A program made the translations under genes and the position numbers. A DNA stretch of 64,000 nt from Marinobacter sp. THAF197a (GTDB taxonomy: Bacteria > Pseudomonadota > Gammaproteobacteria > Pseudomonadales > Oleiphilaceae), in NCBI RefSeq assembly GCF_009363275.1, contig NZ_CP045324.1, positions 248,001 to 312,000 on the forward strand. The letters are read 5' to 3'. This document shows, in pieces, positions 26,447 through 36,166 of the stretch (its first letter is position 1; every line of letters starts with the position of its first letter). Under the pieces are notes generated by a model. The model ran no database searches. It was not told the origin of the DNA and was given only the letters and a program-made list of their open reading frames with translations.

Positions 26447-29400
26447 GGCGCAGAAAAGGCATTATCGGTTTCTTCGTCCACCACCGGGTAGCCGGCAATC
26501 TGGTTATGCTGGTGATGATTCTTGGCGGTGTGCTGGCCCTGAGCCGGATGAATATCCAGTTCTTTCCTACTTTTGCATTGGATGTCGTCAGTGTGCGGGT
26601 GGTCTGGAGTGGTGCGTCTGCCGAGGATGTCGAACGGGGGATCACGGACCCACTGGAGCAGCGGCTCCGCAGCGTTGATGGCCTGAAGAAAATGACGTCT
26701 ACCTCCGCCCAGGGCATCTCCTCCATCACCCTGGAATTCCATGAGGGCACTGATCCGATTCAGGCGGTGGACGACGTGCGCCAGCAGGTGGACGAGTTCA
26801 ATAACCTGCCGGCTGACGCTGAAGAACCGCAGGTAGCCCGCATCGAACGTTATGAGCCGGTAGCCCGCCTGTTGATCTATGGCGACGTGGACCGCAGTGA
26901 ACTGCGCAATCTGGTGTACCGGTTTGAAGACGAGCTGCTGGATCGTGGCATTGATCGCATCGCCCTCCGCGGTTTACCGGAGCAGCAGATCAGCATTGAT
27001 GTGCCGGTGGAACGGCTGGAAACCCTCGGCCTGTCGCTTGAACAGATTGCCGACCGGGTGGCCTCGCTGTCACGGGATTTGCCAGCGGGTATGATGGCGC
27101 AGCAGGATGCTACCCGGGAACTTCGCTCCATCGAGCAACGGCGCAGCCCACAGGCCTTTGAAACCGTTCCGGTGCTCAGTGGTGACCGGGTGCGGATGCA
27201 GCTGGGTGATATCGCTGTCATCCGCCAGGAAGCCCGTGACAACCAGACGGTGATGGAGAACCATGGCGTGCCTGCGGTGGAACTACAGCTGCAGCGCTCG
27301 GAAAACGGCAACTCCCTGGCCGCCGCCAAGGTGCTGGAAACCTGGCTGGAAGACACCCGGCCGGTGCTGCCCGATTCCATCAAAATGGAAGTGTATGACG
27401 AAACCTGGCAGCTGTTGCAGGATCGTATCTCCCTGTTGGTCAACAACGGCCTGGGTGGCCTGGTGCTGGTGGTGGGGTTGCTGTACCTGTTCCTGCCGGG
27501 GCGTGTGGCCATGTGGGTGGCGATCGGAATTCCTACCGCCTTTCTGGCCGCGCTGGCGGTGCTCTGGCTGATTGGTGGCTCCATCAACATGATTTCCCTG
27601 TTTGCCTTGATCATGGCGCTGGGGGTGATCGTGGACGATGCCATCGTGGTGGGCGAGGATGCCGATGCCCATGCGCGAATGGGTGAGGAATCTATTTATG
27701 CCTCCGAGGGTGCCGCCAAGCGCATGGTTTGGCCGGTGCTGGCATCGTCTCTGACCACTGTGGCCGCGTTTATGCCGTTGCTGGTGGTGGGTGGCGTGAT
27801 CGGCAACATCCTGGGCGACATCCCCTTGGTGATGATCTGTGTCCTGATTGCCTCGCTGGTGGAGTGCTTCATCGTGCTGCCGGCGCACTTGCGCCATGCC
27901 TTCAAGCGCAAAACTGAAAAGGCAGGCCAGCCGGCGACTGCAAAGCGTCAGCCAAACCCGGTCACTCGGCTTCGCAATGGCTTTGAGCGGCGGTTTGATG
28001 CTTTTCGCGATGGCCCGTTCCGGCGATTTTCCCGTTACAGCCTGAAGCATCGCGGCGTGACGGTGGCCAGCGCTCTGGCCCTGGCAATCCTCACCGTCGG
28101 TCTGCTGGCTGGCGGTCGTCTGGGTTTCAATTTTTTCCCGACACCGGAGCCCTCGGTGTTCTACGCCAACGCCAGTTTTGTCGCCGGTACCGATAAGCGC
28201 GAGGTGGCGGATTTCATGCGCGAGATGCAGCGCACTCTGAACGAAACAGAGCAGGCACTGGGCGGTAATCTGATTCTCCATGCGGTGACCACCTACGGCG
28301 CTACCCAGGGTGCGGAAGGTAGTTCCCGGAATGATGACGAGCTCGGTTCCATGTTGGTGGAATTGGTGCCCTCAGACCGCCGGGATGTCCGCAACCCGGA
28401 ATTCATTGAACAATGGCGCCAGCGTCTGCCGTTACCCGCAGGGCTGGATTCGCTCAACATCAGTGAGCGCCAGGCCGGACCGCCAGGGCGGGATGTGAAC
28501 ATTCGCCTGACTGGCGAAAGCGCCGATAACCTCAAACGTGCCGCAGACGAAGTTGCCCAGGCGCTCAGCACCCTGCCGGGGGTGCTGGATGTGGAAGATG
28601 ACATGCCCTGGGGCCGGGAACAGTTGATCTATCAGGTGAGCCCCTATGGTGAAGCCCTGGGCCTGACCACCATGGATCTCGGGCGTCAGCTGCGGGCAGC
28701 CTTTGATGGCCGTATTGCCCAGATCTATCAGGACGGCCGTGACGAGATTGAAGTGCGGGTGCAGCTACCCCGCGATCAACGGGAGCGGTATTCCACCCTC
28801 GAGCAAATGACGGTGCGTATTCCGGATGGCCGGTTCGTGCCGTTGACCCAGGTGATGAACCTGGACCACCGCCAGGGTTTTCAGGCCCTGCGCCATGCCG
28901 ACGGCAAACTGGCGGTGGAGGTGACCTCGGCCCTGAATACCCGGGTGGCCACCACCGATCAGGTACTGGAAAGCCTGCAGGCCGGCGCCCTGCCGGACAT
29001 TGCCAGCCGATACGGCGTGCGTTATAGCTTCGAGGGGCGGTCTGCCGATCAGCGCGAAACCATGGACGACATGAAAACCGGCCTGGTGATCGGTATCGCA
29101 CTGATGTATGTGGTGCTGGCCTGGGTGTTTGCCTCCTGGAGCCTGCCGCTGATCGTGATGGCGATCATTCCCTTTGCCCTGGTGGGTGCCTTGTTGGGGC
29201 ACTGGCTGATGGGGTTGCAGCTGACCATTCTGTCGTTGTTCGGCCTCTTCGGCTTGTCCGGGATTGTGGTCAACAACGCGATTATTCTGGTGTCGTTCTA
29301 TAACCAGCAGCGCCAGAAAGGACTGGGTATTACCGATGCCCTCAATGAAGCAGCCGTACAGCGGGTTCGGGCAGTGTTGCTGACCTCCCTCACCACCATC

Positions 29401-29601
29401 GGTGGCCTGTTGCCGCTGTTGTTTGAAACCTCCCTGCAGGCGCAGTTCCTGATTCCCATGGCGACGTCCATCGCCTTTGGCCTGGGCCTGTCCACCTTCC
29501 TGGTGTTACTGGTGATACCGGCACTGTTATCGTGGCTGGAGCAGTTCCGGGAATGGCGTGCGCAGCGCCACGGCGAAACGCCGGAACCCCTGCAGGGTTG
29601 A
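26443..29601 (+). CDS. RND efflux pump permease (AcrB/HAE-like)
   Basis: 1052 residues, standard for RND pumps, with two repeats of a TM segment followed by a large periplasmic domain. The TM4 proton-relay pair is present in GVIVDDAIVVGEDADAHAR. In TM10 the motif reads GLSGIVVNNAIILVSF, so asparagine occupies the position of the AcrB lysine, as in many environmental RND relatives. The start is GTG at 26443, overlapping the adaptor stop. Substrates are unknown. The ABC exporter genes 39 bases downstream suggest a shared export or envelope task. Confidence 0.92.
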   Translation: MRRRKGIIGFFVHHRVAGNLVMLVMILGGVLALSRMNIQFFPTFALDVVSVRVVWSGASAEDVERGITDPLEQRLRSVDGLKKMTSTSAQGISSITLEFHEGTDPIQAVDDVRQQVDEFNNLPADAEEPQVARIERYEPVARLLIYGDVDRSELRNLVYRFEDELLDRGIDRIALRGLPEQQISIDVPVERLETLGLSLEQIADRVASLSRDLPAGMMAQQDATRELRSIEQRRSPQAFETVPVLSGDRVRMQLGDIAVIRQEARDNQTVMENHGVPAVELQLQRSENGNSLAAAKVLETWLEDTRPVLPDSIKMEVYDETWQLLQDRISLLVNNGLGGLVLVVGLLYLFLPGRVAMWVAIGIPTAFLAALAVLWLIGGSINMISLFALIMALGVIVDDAIVVGEDADAHARMGEESIYASEGAAKRMVWPVLASSLTTVAAFMPLLVVGGVIGNILGDIPLVMICVLIASLVECFIVLPAHLRHAFKRKTEKAGQPATAKRQPNPVTRLRNGFERRFDAFRDGPFRRFSRYSLKHRGVTVASALALAILTVGLLAGGRLGFNFFPTPEPSVFYANASFVAGTDKREVADFMREMQRTLNETEQALGGNLILHAVTTYGATQGAEGSSRNDDELGSMLVELVPSDRRDVRNPEFIEQWRQRLPLPAGLDSLNISERQAGPPGRDVNIRLTGESADNLKRAADEVAQALSTLPGVLDVEDDMPWGREQLIYQVSPYGEALGLTTMDLGRQLRAAFDGRIAQIYQDGRDEIEVRVQLPRDQRERYSTLEQMTVRIPDGRFVPLTQVMNLDHRQGFQALRHADGKLAVEVTSALNTRVATTDQVLESLQAGALPDIASRYGVRYSFEGRSADQRETMDDMKTGLVIGIALMYVVLAWVFASWSLPLIVMAIIPFALVGALLGHWLMGLQLTILSLFGLFGLSGIVVNNAIILVSFYNQQRQKGLGITDALNEAAVQRVRAVLLTSLTTIGGLLPLLFETSLQAQFLIPMATSIAFGLGLSTFLVLLVIPALLSWLEQFREWRAQRHGETPEPLQG

Positions 29602-29640
29602 ACGTTGGGGGGCGAATTGGCCAACGGGGAGAACGTTAAG

Positions 29641-30291
29641 GTGCACAGTGCAGTGAGCGTCAGCGGCTTACGTAAAACCTTCGGCCAGGGCGATTCGGCC
29701 GTTGCCGTGTTGTCTGGCCTGGGCTTTGATCTGCCTGCCGGCAGTTCGCTCGCCCTGATGGGGCGTTCCGGCTCCGGCAAGTCCACCTTGCTGAATATTC
29801 TGTGTGGGCTGGAGCAAGCGGATGAAGGCATCGTGACGTTGTTTGGCGAAGACGGCCGGACTGCTGACTGGCCATGCCTGCGCCGCGAGCGAATCGGTGT
29901 GGTGTTTCAGGAAGCCAACCTGATGCCGACCTTGTCGCTGCTGGATAACGTGCGCTTTCGCGCCTCATTGGCCGGCCAACCGGAAACCCGTTGCCAGCAT
30001 TGGCTGGAGGTGCTTGGTATCGGAGAACTTGGCCACCGGTTTCCGGACCAGGTGTCTGGCGGCCAACGCCAGCGGGCGGCGCTGGCCATGGTCTTCGCCA
30101 TGGCCCCGGACCTGATTCTGGCAGACGAACCCACCGGCAGTCTGGACCGCAACACGGCCAACGAGGTGGCTGATGAGCTGTTCAGGCTCCAGGGTGAAAC
30201 CGGTTGCAGCCTGATTCTCGCTACCCACGACCCGGAGCTGGCGGCCCGCTGCCAGCAGACGCTGGACCTTGGCCATCGGTCCGGGGGCTGA
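29641..30291 (+). CDS. ABC exporter ATPase (LolD/MacB type)
   Basis: 216 residues from GTG at 29641, which follows GGGGAG by nine bases; an upstream start at 29605 is possible but has no such site. Walker A GRSGSGKST, signature VSGGQRQRAALA and Walker B LILADEPTGSLD place it in the MacB/LolD/FtsE branch, which works with FtsX-like permeases by mechanotransmission. Its partner is the large permease starting six bases after its stop. Confidence 0.9.
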   Translation: MHSAVSVSGLRKTFGQGDSAVAVLSGLGFDLPAGSSLALMGRSGSGKSTLLNILCGLEQADEGIVTLFGEDGRTADWPCLRRERIGVVFQEANLMPTLSLLDNVRFRASLAGQPETRCQHWLEVLGIGELGHRFPDQVSGGQRQRAALAMVFAMAPDLILADEPTGSLDRNTANEVADELFRLQGETGCSLILATHDPELAARCQQTLDLGHRSGG

Positions 30292-30297
30292 GCGCCC

Positions 30298-32556
30298 ATG
30301 ACGGTGTTTACCGCCCTGCTCAGCCACTATCGCCGGCACCCCTGGCAGGGCGCCGCGCTGGCCCTTCTGATGCTGCTGGCCACCGCCTTGTGGACCGGTA
30401 TTCACCACCTGACCAGCCAGGCCCGCGACAGCCTCGGCCAGAGTGAACGGCTGGTGGAGGTCCGTGAACAGGTGCTGCGAGTTGATGGTGCCGCGCTCTC
30501 GGTAGAGGATTTTGTCTCGCTTCGCCGCCAGGGCCTGTGCGTGATGCCCTGGCTGGAAGTCTTGCCGGACGGGCAGTCCCGCCGGGTGATTGGCGTCGAC
30601 CCTCTGGCGGCCCTGTGTTTTCAGGAACAGGCTGATGTTGCCAGCTTTGATGGCCAGCCACTGGTTGGCCAGCCGTTCCTGGATATCGCCGACGCAGCTG
30701 CTCTAACGGCCGCCGAACAGCAGCTGTTCCTGATCCTGGCGGCGGGCGAGGGTCCTTTGCCCTCGGCCTATCGCACGGCCCCTTTCGCTTTGTCACCGGA
30801 TACCGGCCAGCTGGGCGACAGTTTCCTGCTGAACCTGGATGCCTTGAGTGTACTGGTGTTGCTGATTACCGGGTTGCTCCTGCGCAGTGTCTATCTGTTG
30901 TCGCTGTCCCAGCGCCGGGACAGTTTCGCGCTCCTGGCCCGCTTTGGGGTGTCTGGCCGGCGGGTGCGCGGGCACCTGCTGTTGGAGCTTCTGTGTCTCG
31001 CCGCCCTCACCCTGATACCGGGTATCTGGCTCGGTCAGGCGCTGGCCTCGGTACTGGAAGGTGGCTTCGCCAATGTCATGGAAGGGCTGTTTGATAGCCG
31101 TCAGTTGGCGACCGGCGGCAACCACTGGCGGGTGCCTGCATTGGTGATGACCGTGCTACTGCTCGCCGTTGCCATGGTGGATTGGCTGATGCCGATGGTT
31201 GCCCGCGCCATGCCGGGCAGCCGCCTGCGGCCCGCAGCGGCCACATCTTTGGTGTTGGTTGGCCTGGCCGGTGTGTGGCTGGTCGATGTCTTGTGGCTGC
31301 TGTTTGTGGCTCTGGCACTGGTGTTGGCCGGTATCGGGTGGTTAATGCCCCGGGGCCTGTCGTTGTTGTCTGGTGCAGGTGTGCGGGCCAGCGCCCAGCC
31401 GGGTTGGCGCTGGTGGTGGGCCGAGTTTGGCGTGTTGTGCCGGCGCCTGGCGTTGCCCCTGGTGGCGTTACAGTTCTCCCTGGCCATGGTGTTGGCCGTG
31501 CAGGCTTTGGTGATTACCTTTGAAGACACCTTTGATCGCTGGTTGAGTCAGCGATTGTCGGCGGATGTCTACGTGCAGGTGCCGGAGGGCGCGGACAGCG
31601 CACTGGCTGCCAACTGGCTGACGGAGCATCTTCCAACCGCAGGCGAAGGGCTTTGGCACCATGTCCAGCGTGGCTCGGGCCGCTTGCGGCATGGGCAAGC
31701 CTGGCAAGATGTGGATATCTTTGCCGTGGCGCCGGTTGGCCCGCTGATGACTGGCTGGGGCCTGCTTGAGCAGACACGACAGCCCTGGCAGGCACTGGCG
31801 TCTGGTGCCGGTGTGATGGTTAACGAGCAGCTCGCCTATCGCCTGGGACTGTCCGTGGGCGCCGAACTGGAGCTGGTGCTGGCGGAGCGGGCCCTTGAAC
31901 TGCCGGTGCTGGCCATCTACCCGGATTATGGCCGACCCGCGGGAGAAGTGATGATTGCCGGGCAAATTCTGCCGCCGGATTTCGAGGTGACGTTCGAGAG
32001 TTTCTCGATCTCCCCGGTCAGTGTCCCTATTGAAACCATCACTGACGCCTTTCGCGCACTCTGGGGCGAGCCGGCGTTGACCATCCGCGACAATCGCGCC
32101 ATTCAGGACCTGGCCAACCGGGTGTTCGAGCAGACTTTTATGCTGACCCGTGCCATGACGGTGCTGACCCTGGCACTGGCGGCGGTTGCCCTGTTACTGA
32201 TGGGCTGGGTGTTTCTGTCCACCCGCCTGTGGTACTTCCGGCTGCTGGAAGTCTGGGGCATGACTAAAGCAGAGATTTTCCGGAAACTCCTGCTGTTGGC
32301 GCTGGCAGTCACCCTGAGTGCAGCGGCGCTGGCTTTGCCGCTGGGTGTTGGCCTGACCTGGGTACTGGTGCAGCGCATCAACCCCCTGGCCTTCGGCTGG
32401 TCACTGCCGATGGCTGTCTATCCGGTCTTCTGGTTGGAATTGCTGGCCCTGGCGTTGCTGATTGGCGGCTGTATTGCCTTGCTGATGCGTCGGCAGTTGG
32501 GGCGCCCTGCGGTTCGGCCATTGGTGACCGGCAGCGTGACAGGAGAAGAGCGATGA
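30298..32556 (+). CDS. FtsX-type ABC exporter permease, double-length
   Basis: 752 residues with an N-terminal membrane segment (about 18-38), a periplasmic region, a cluster of helices at about 175-350, a second helix at about 380-410 followed by another periplasmic domain, and three terminal helices from about 620. This duplicated FtsX arrangement resembles permeases of the AttFG/YbbP type. With the preceding ATPase it should extract or move a lipophilic molecule at the inner membrane rather than import. It ends within the start of the lipoprotein gene (ATGA overlap). Confidence 0.88.
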   Translation: MTVFTALLSHYRRHPWQGAALALLMLLATALWTGIHHLTSQARDSLGQSERLVEVREQVLRVDGAALSVEDFVSLRRQGLCVMPWLEVLPDGQSRRVIGVDPLAALCFQEQADVASFDGQPLVGQPFLDIADAAALTAAEQQLFLILAAGEGPLPSAYRTAPFALSPDTGQLGDSFLLNLDALSVLVLLITGLLLRSVYLLSLSQRRDSFALLARFGVSGRRVRGHLLLELLCLAALTLIPGIWLGQALASVLEGGFANVMEGLFDSRQLATGGNHWRVPALVMTVLLLAVAMVDWLMPMVARAMPGSRLRPAAATSLVLVGLAGVWLVDVLWLLFVALALVLAGIGWLMPRGLSLLSGAGVRASAQPGWRWWWAEFGVLCRRLALPLVALQFSLAMVLAVQALVITFEDTFDRWLSQRLSADVYVQVPEGADSALAANWLTEHLPTAGEGLWHHVQRGSGRLRHGQAWQDVDIFAVAPVGPLMTGWGLLEQTRQPWQALASGAGVMVNEQLAYRLGLSVGAELELVLAERALELPVLAIYPDYGRPAGEVMIAGQILPPDFEVTFESFSISPVSVPIETITDAFRALWGEPALTIRDNRAIQDLANRVFEQTFMLTRAMTVLTLALAAVALLLMGWVFLSTRLWYFRLLEVWGMTKAEIFRKLLLLALAVTLSAAALALPLGVGLTWVLVQRINPLAFGWSLPMAVYPVFWLELLALALLIGGCIALLMRRQLGRPAVRPLVTGSVTGEER

Positions 32557-33653
32557 GGCTCCGTTGGCTGACCATGGTGCTTGTCTACGGGTTGCTTGCA
32601 GGCTGCAGTGAGCCTGGCACACACGCGGGTTTTGCCGGTCTGGGCGGAACGGCCGGCACTGACAACGGATTCGAGCAGCCGGGACCGGGCACGGAACTGG
32701 TTTTCCCCCGGGACTTCGGCCCTCATCCGGCCCATCGCATCGAATGGTGGTACCTCACCGCAAACCTGGAAACGGACGCCGGCGAACCACTGGGGCTGCA
32801 GTGGACCCAGTTCCGCCAGGCCATCGAGCCCCGGGATTATGCATCCCCGTCACCGGAGCCCTCGGGCTGGCCATTAAAGGCGGCCTGGATGGCCCATGCC
32901 GCCGTCAGCTACCGGGGGCAGCATTGGTTCGGCGAACGACTGGCCCGGGGTGATCTGGGCCAGGCCGGTGCCACCGCGGAGCCCTTCCAGGTCTGGCTCG
33001 ACCATTGGCAACTGACCACGGGCGAATCGTCGGACCAGTGGCAGCTAAAGGTCAGTCATGGGCAACCCGCCACGGAGGACTACTGGGCGTTTGATCTTGA
33101 GCTGACCGTGCGGGGGGCGCCGGTGGCTCACGGGGTTGACGGGTTCAGTGCCAAGTCGGCCAGCGGTGAAGGCTCCATGTATTTCAGCCTGGTGGACATC
33201 GAGGTGACCGGACAGGTGAGGTTAGGGCGTGAAACGCTGTCGGTAAGCGGCAAGGCCTGGTTCGACCGGGAGTGGAGTAGCCAGTTTCTGAAAGCGGGTC
33301 AGCAGGGCTGGGACTGGTTTGCCCTGCACCTGGATTCTGGCGACAAACTGATGGCGTTCCAGCTAAGGGAGCAGCAAGATCATTTCCGCTCCGGCACCTG
33401 GATACCGGCGGGTGGTGAACCGATTGCTCTGGCTCCGGGCCAGTTGCAGTTGGAGCCGGGGGCTGGTGCCGGGCCTGTTCCCACCCGGTGGCGCTTGACG
33501 GTGCCGGACCATGATCTGGATCTGACGCTGTCGGCTCCCCCAGGTAACTACACCAACGATGGTTTGTATCCCTACTGGGAAAGCCCGGTAACGGTGACTG
33601 GCAGTCACGAAGGTGTTGGTTATATGGAGCTTACGGGCTACTCCGAACAGTAG
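32553..33653 (+). CDS. CrtC/AttH lipocalin-like lipoprotein
   Basis: 366 residues with a short signal peptide and lipobox LLAGC (modified cysteine C18), so it is probably anchored in the outer or inner membrane facing the periplasm. The mature part begins near the family motif FPRDFGPHPAHRIEWWYLTANL and continues with LQWTQFRQ, WFDREWSSQFL and WDWFALHLDSG, hallmarks of the CrtC/AttH (hydroxyneurosporene synthase-like) double-lipocalin fold. Such proteins are commonly encoded with AttEFG-type ABC exporters and may bind a hydrophobic cargo. No carotenoid genes of the CrtC pathway are nearby, so a carotenoid hydratase role is unlikely. Confidence 0.87.
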   Translation: MRLRWLTMVLVYGLLAGCSEPGTHAGFAGLGGTAGTDNGFEQPGPGTELVFPRDFGPHPAHRIEWWYLTANLETDAGEPLGLQWTQFRQAIEPRDYASPSPEPSGWPLKAAWMAHAAVSYRGQHWFGERLARGDLGQAGATAEPFQVWLDHWQLTTGESSDQWQLKVSHGQPATEDYWAFDLELTVRGAPVAHGVDGFSAKSASGEGSMYFSLVDIEVTGQVRLGRETLSVSGKAWFDREWSSQFLKAGQQGWDWFALHLDSGDKLMAFQLREQQDHFRSGTWIPAGGEPIALAPGQLQLEPGAGAGPVPTRWRLTVPDHDLDLTLSAPPGNYTNDGLYPYWESPVTVTGSHEGVGYMELTGYSEQ

Positions 33654-33657
33654 CGCG

Positions 33658-34578
33658 CTACCAGACCAGGTCGCCGGATGGTGAAGTCTGCTCAGACCGC
33701 AGATCAATGATCGCTTCCTGGCTTTGCTGTTCGGCTTCAATCAGCTCCCGTAATCGGATTTCCTGTTCTTCCAAGGGGCCAGACAGGTCAATGATGATTT
33801 CCACGCGCCGGTTCTTGGCCCGGTTGTCTGCGGTGGTGTTTGCCACCCGGGGGCGGGTATCGGCCAGGCCGGTCACTCGCAGGCGCTCGGGCGACACCTG
33901 TTCCCGGGCCAGCAACACATTAGCCACTGCGGCTGCCCGGGCCGCTGACAGGTCCCAGTTGCTGAAGAATCTTTCCGTACGGATCGGGATGTTGTCGGTG
34001 TGGCCTTCTACCGCCAGATCGCCGGGCATGTCGGCCAGCACCTCTGCCATGTCAAGCAGCAAGCCCTCGAATTCCCAGGTCAGCTGAGCAGACCCGGACG
34101 GGAAGGATCCCTTCTCTTCGACCCGGATGACAATTCGGCGCTGGTCTTCCGAGACATTGATGCGCCCGTCCATAATCGCCGGCTCCAGTACTTCCAGGAT
34201 CTCTGCCAGGTTGGCATCCATCTGTTCCTGAAGGGCGTCCTGCACCGCCTGCTCGGTGGGGTCGTTAAGTGTCTGCAGTTGCGGCTGCTGATCGGTGGTG
34301 GTCTGGCGGATTTCATTGACCACCGTCGGCTCCGGCGGTGCCGGTGAGAACTTGTCGAAGATCGGGCTGGTGCCCATGGGGACTTCCAGGGCCGGAACCT
34401 CCCGCTGAACGCCAAAGGCTTTGGATAATTCACCGGCAATCTGCTTGAACTTCTGGGCGTCGATTTCGGAGAACGACAGCAGTAACACGAAGAAGCACAT
34501 CAGCAACGACATCAGGTCGGCAAAGGTGACAACCCAGGCCGGTATCGCACGCTTTTCCTCTTCCGGTAACTCGTCCAT
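33658..34578 (-). CDS. PomB/MotB-type flagellar stator protein
   Basis: 306 residues. A single N-terminal helix carries the ion-binding aspartate D21 in VTFADLMSLLMCFFVLLLSF, which is followed by a plug/linker and a C-terminal OmpA-like peptidoglycan-binding domain with VEGHTDNIPI and WDLSAARAAAVANVL. The sequence around the aspartate looks like the PomB (Na+) class, fitting a marine lifestyle, though proton coupling is not excluded. The gene begins 2 bases after the pomA stop. Confidence 0.9.
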   Translation of the reverse strand: MDELPEEEKRAIPAWVVTFADLMSLLMCFFVLLLSFSEIDAQKFKQIAGELSKAFGVQREVPALEVPMGTSPIFDKFSPAPPEPTVVNEIRQTTTDQQPQLQTLNDPTEQAVQDALQEQMDANLAEILEVLEPAIMDGRINVSEDQRRIVIRVEEKGSFPSGSAQLTWEFEGLLLDMAEVLADMPGDLAVEGHTDNIPIRTERFFSNWDLSAARAAAVANVLLAREQVSPERLRVTGLADTRPRVANTTADNRAKNRRVEIIIDLSGPLEEQEIRLRELIEAEQQSQEAIIDLRSEQTSPSGDLVW

Positions 34579-34580
34579 GG

Positions 34581-35357
34581 TCAGTCGCTTGCCGTCTCCG
34601 CTTCACCGTTCTTTGCGCGCTCTTTCGGGGGCAGGTAAGAAGACAGCATCTGTTCAATGATTCGGGGGTTGGTGCCTTCCTGTATGGCCACCAGCGCATC
34701 AATGTAGAGGGACTGCATACGGGCTTCTTCGGTCATTCGCAGCGACAGTTTGTCGGCGATGGGCGTGGCAATCATGGTGGCGATCATGGCGCCGTAAAGC
34801 GTGGTAAGGAGCGCCACCGCCATGGCCGGGCCGATGGATTTCGGGTCTTCCATATTCGACAGCATCTGTACCAGACCGATCAAGGTACCGATCATACCCA
34901 TGGCCGGCGCCACATCAGCGAGGGCGTTGAACACCTTGGCCCCGGAACGGTTGTGGTCCAGGGTCATCAACCGTTCTTTGTTAAGCAGCTGTTTAATGGT
35001 GTTGGCGTCCTGGCCATCCACCAGCATCTGAATGCCCTGGGCCAGAAACGGAGAGCTGACGTCCCGGCCCTCAAGCCCCAGAACACCCTGTTTACGAGCT
35101 ATCTGCGCGACTTCAACCAGCTCGTCTATGCTGGCCTGGGTTTCTGGCAGTTTGAACTTGAAGGCGCGGGCAGTCACTTTGAAGGCATCGAAAAACTGGC
35201 TAAAACTGAACTTTGCGAGAACCACCAGCAGGCTGCCCCCGACCACGATCAGCAAAGATGCCGGGTTGAGAAACACCTCAGGGGACACGCCCAGTATCAC
35301 TGCCGATGCAATAAGCATGATGGCGCCGACCAGGCCGATCAGGGTGGCAAAATCCAC
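34581..35357 (-). CDS. PomA/MotA-type flagellar stator protein
   Basis: 258 residues with four membrane helices, about the length of Vibrio PomA. It begins MDFATLIGLVGAI and has the conserved ASLLIVVGGSLLVVLAKF segment in TM2, a cytoplasmic loop with charged residues (about 60-150), and the TM3-TM4 region APAMGMIGTLIGLVQML and GPAMAVALLTTLYGAM. It forms the pentameric ring around PomB that turns the flagellar rotor. A CGGAG site lies six bases before the ATG. No flagellar structural genes are nearby. Confidence 0.9.
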   Translation of the reverse strand: MDFATLIGLVGAIMLIASAVILGVSPEVFLNPASLLIVVGGSLLVVLAKFSFSQFFDAFKVTARAFKFKLPETQASIDELVEVAQIARKQGVLGLEGRDVSSPFLAQGIQMLVDGQDANTIKQLLNKERLMTLDHNRSGAKVFNALADVAPAMGMIGTLIGLVQMLSNMEDPKSIGPAMAVALLTTLYGAMIATMIATPIADKLSLRMTEEARMQSLYIDALVAIQEGTNPRIIEQMLSSYLPPKERAKNGEAETASD

Positions 35358-35420
35358 GGTTACTCCGTTAACTGCACAGGGTTGGGGAGGAGGGACGAGA
35401 GAATACCCTCTGATTATTCC

Positions 35421-35843
35421 TTAATCAATTGTCATTGTGGTGACGTTGTTGTCTTCCTGCTGTGCTTTCCAGGCGGCATAGCGGTGGAGGTCTGACTCCA
35501 CCAGTTTCAGGCACAGCGCCACTACGCCGGCGTCGTCGAGAAAGCCGATGCCGAAAATGATGTCTGGAATCAGATCGATGGGGTTCAGCACATACAATAG
35601 CGCGCCGGCGATGGCGGCAATGCTTTTCCAGGGAATGGCTCGATAATCGCCCCGCCAGTAATCCCGAACCAACGCAAACATCAAACGGACGTCGGTGGTG
35701 AACCGGCGCAACCGGCCGCTGCTGAGCACCTTTTTCTCAATCGCTTTCTGGCGCTCTAATAGAGACTCCAGGTCGTCCTTGCCAACCTTGTCTGCCTCGT
35801 GTTTCAGTTGTGAGGCCGCTGCTTTTTCGGAGAAGAATGCCAT
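35421..35843 (-). CDS. YkvA/DUF1232-family small membrane protein
   Basis: 140 residues from the ATG at 35843; an upstream ATG at 35903 overlaps the previous gene by four bases and would add 20 residues, so the start is open. The DUF1232 core LLYVLNPIDLIPDIIFGIGFLDDAGV lies near residue 85, preceded by a charged helix region (LESLLERQKAIEKKVL). Family members have one or two membrane helices and an unknown role. It is last in a tight minus-strand run from the cryptochrome gene. Confidence 0.8.
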   Translation of the reverse strand: MAFFSEKAAASQLKHEADKVGKDDLESLLERQKAIEKKVLSSGRLRRFTTDVRLMFALVRDYWRGDYRAIPWKSIAAIAGALLYVLNPIDLIPDIIFGIGFLDDAGVVALCLKLVESDLHRYAAWKAQQEDNNVTTMTID

Positions 35844-35899
35844 AGCTCGGTCCGGTGGTTTTTCAATACCTGTAACGGTAACGAAACTCGTGTGCGCCG

Positions 35900-36157
35900 T
35901 CATCTGTGTTTGTACTGGGTCGGGCAGTGAGCCCGTAAAACACCCTCCGGCCTCAGCCGGGCATGCTTTGTGTTACGCCCGCTGACACGCTTGCGCCAAA
36001 GCCGGAAACTGCCCGCTTTCAGCTCCCGACGCATCAACTTGATGACTTCTTTCTCCGGCAGCCCAAAGCAGGCTTCGATGGCCTCAAAGGGTGTGCGGTC
36101 TTCCCAGGCCATTTCGATAACCCGAGACAGGTCTTCAGGTGTCAGTGTGGAGCTCAT
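35900..36157 (-). CDS. TIGR03643/DUF2805-family small basic protein
   Basis: 85 residues: an acidic helical first half (LTPEDLSRVIEMAWEDRTPFEAI) resembling a small helix-turn-helix, then KLMRRELKAGSFRLWRKRVSGRNTKH, highly basic. I recognise this as the TIGR03643 family, which has no known function and is often encoded near cryptochrome/photolyase genes. The basic tail suggests nucleic-acid binding, which is inference. It starts nine bases after the flavoprotein stop. Confidence 0.78.
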   Translation of the reverse strand: MSSTLTPEDLSRVIEMAWEDRTPFEAIEACFGLPEKEVIKLMRRELKAGSFRLWRKRVSGRNTKHARLRPEGVLRAHCPTQYKHR

Positions 36158-36166
36158 CGCAACACC

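Noticed and set aside
27283..28281. 332-codon open frame on the minus strand
   Set aside because: It is antisense to the RND permease and its composition (many His, Gln, Arg) is that of a shadow frame.
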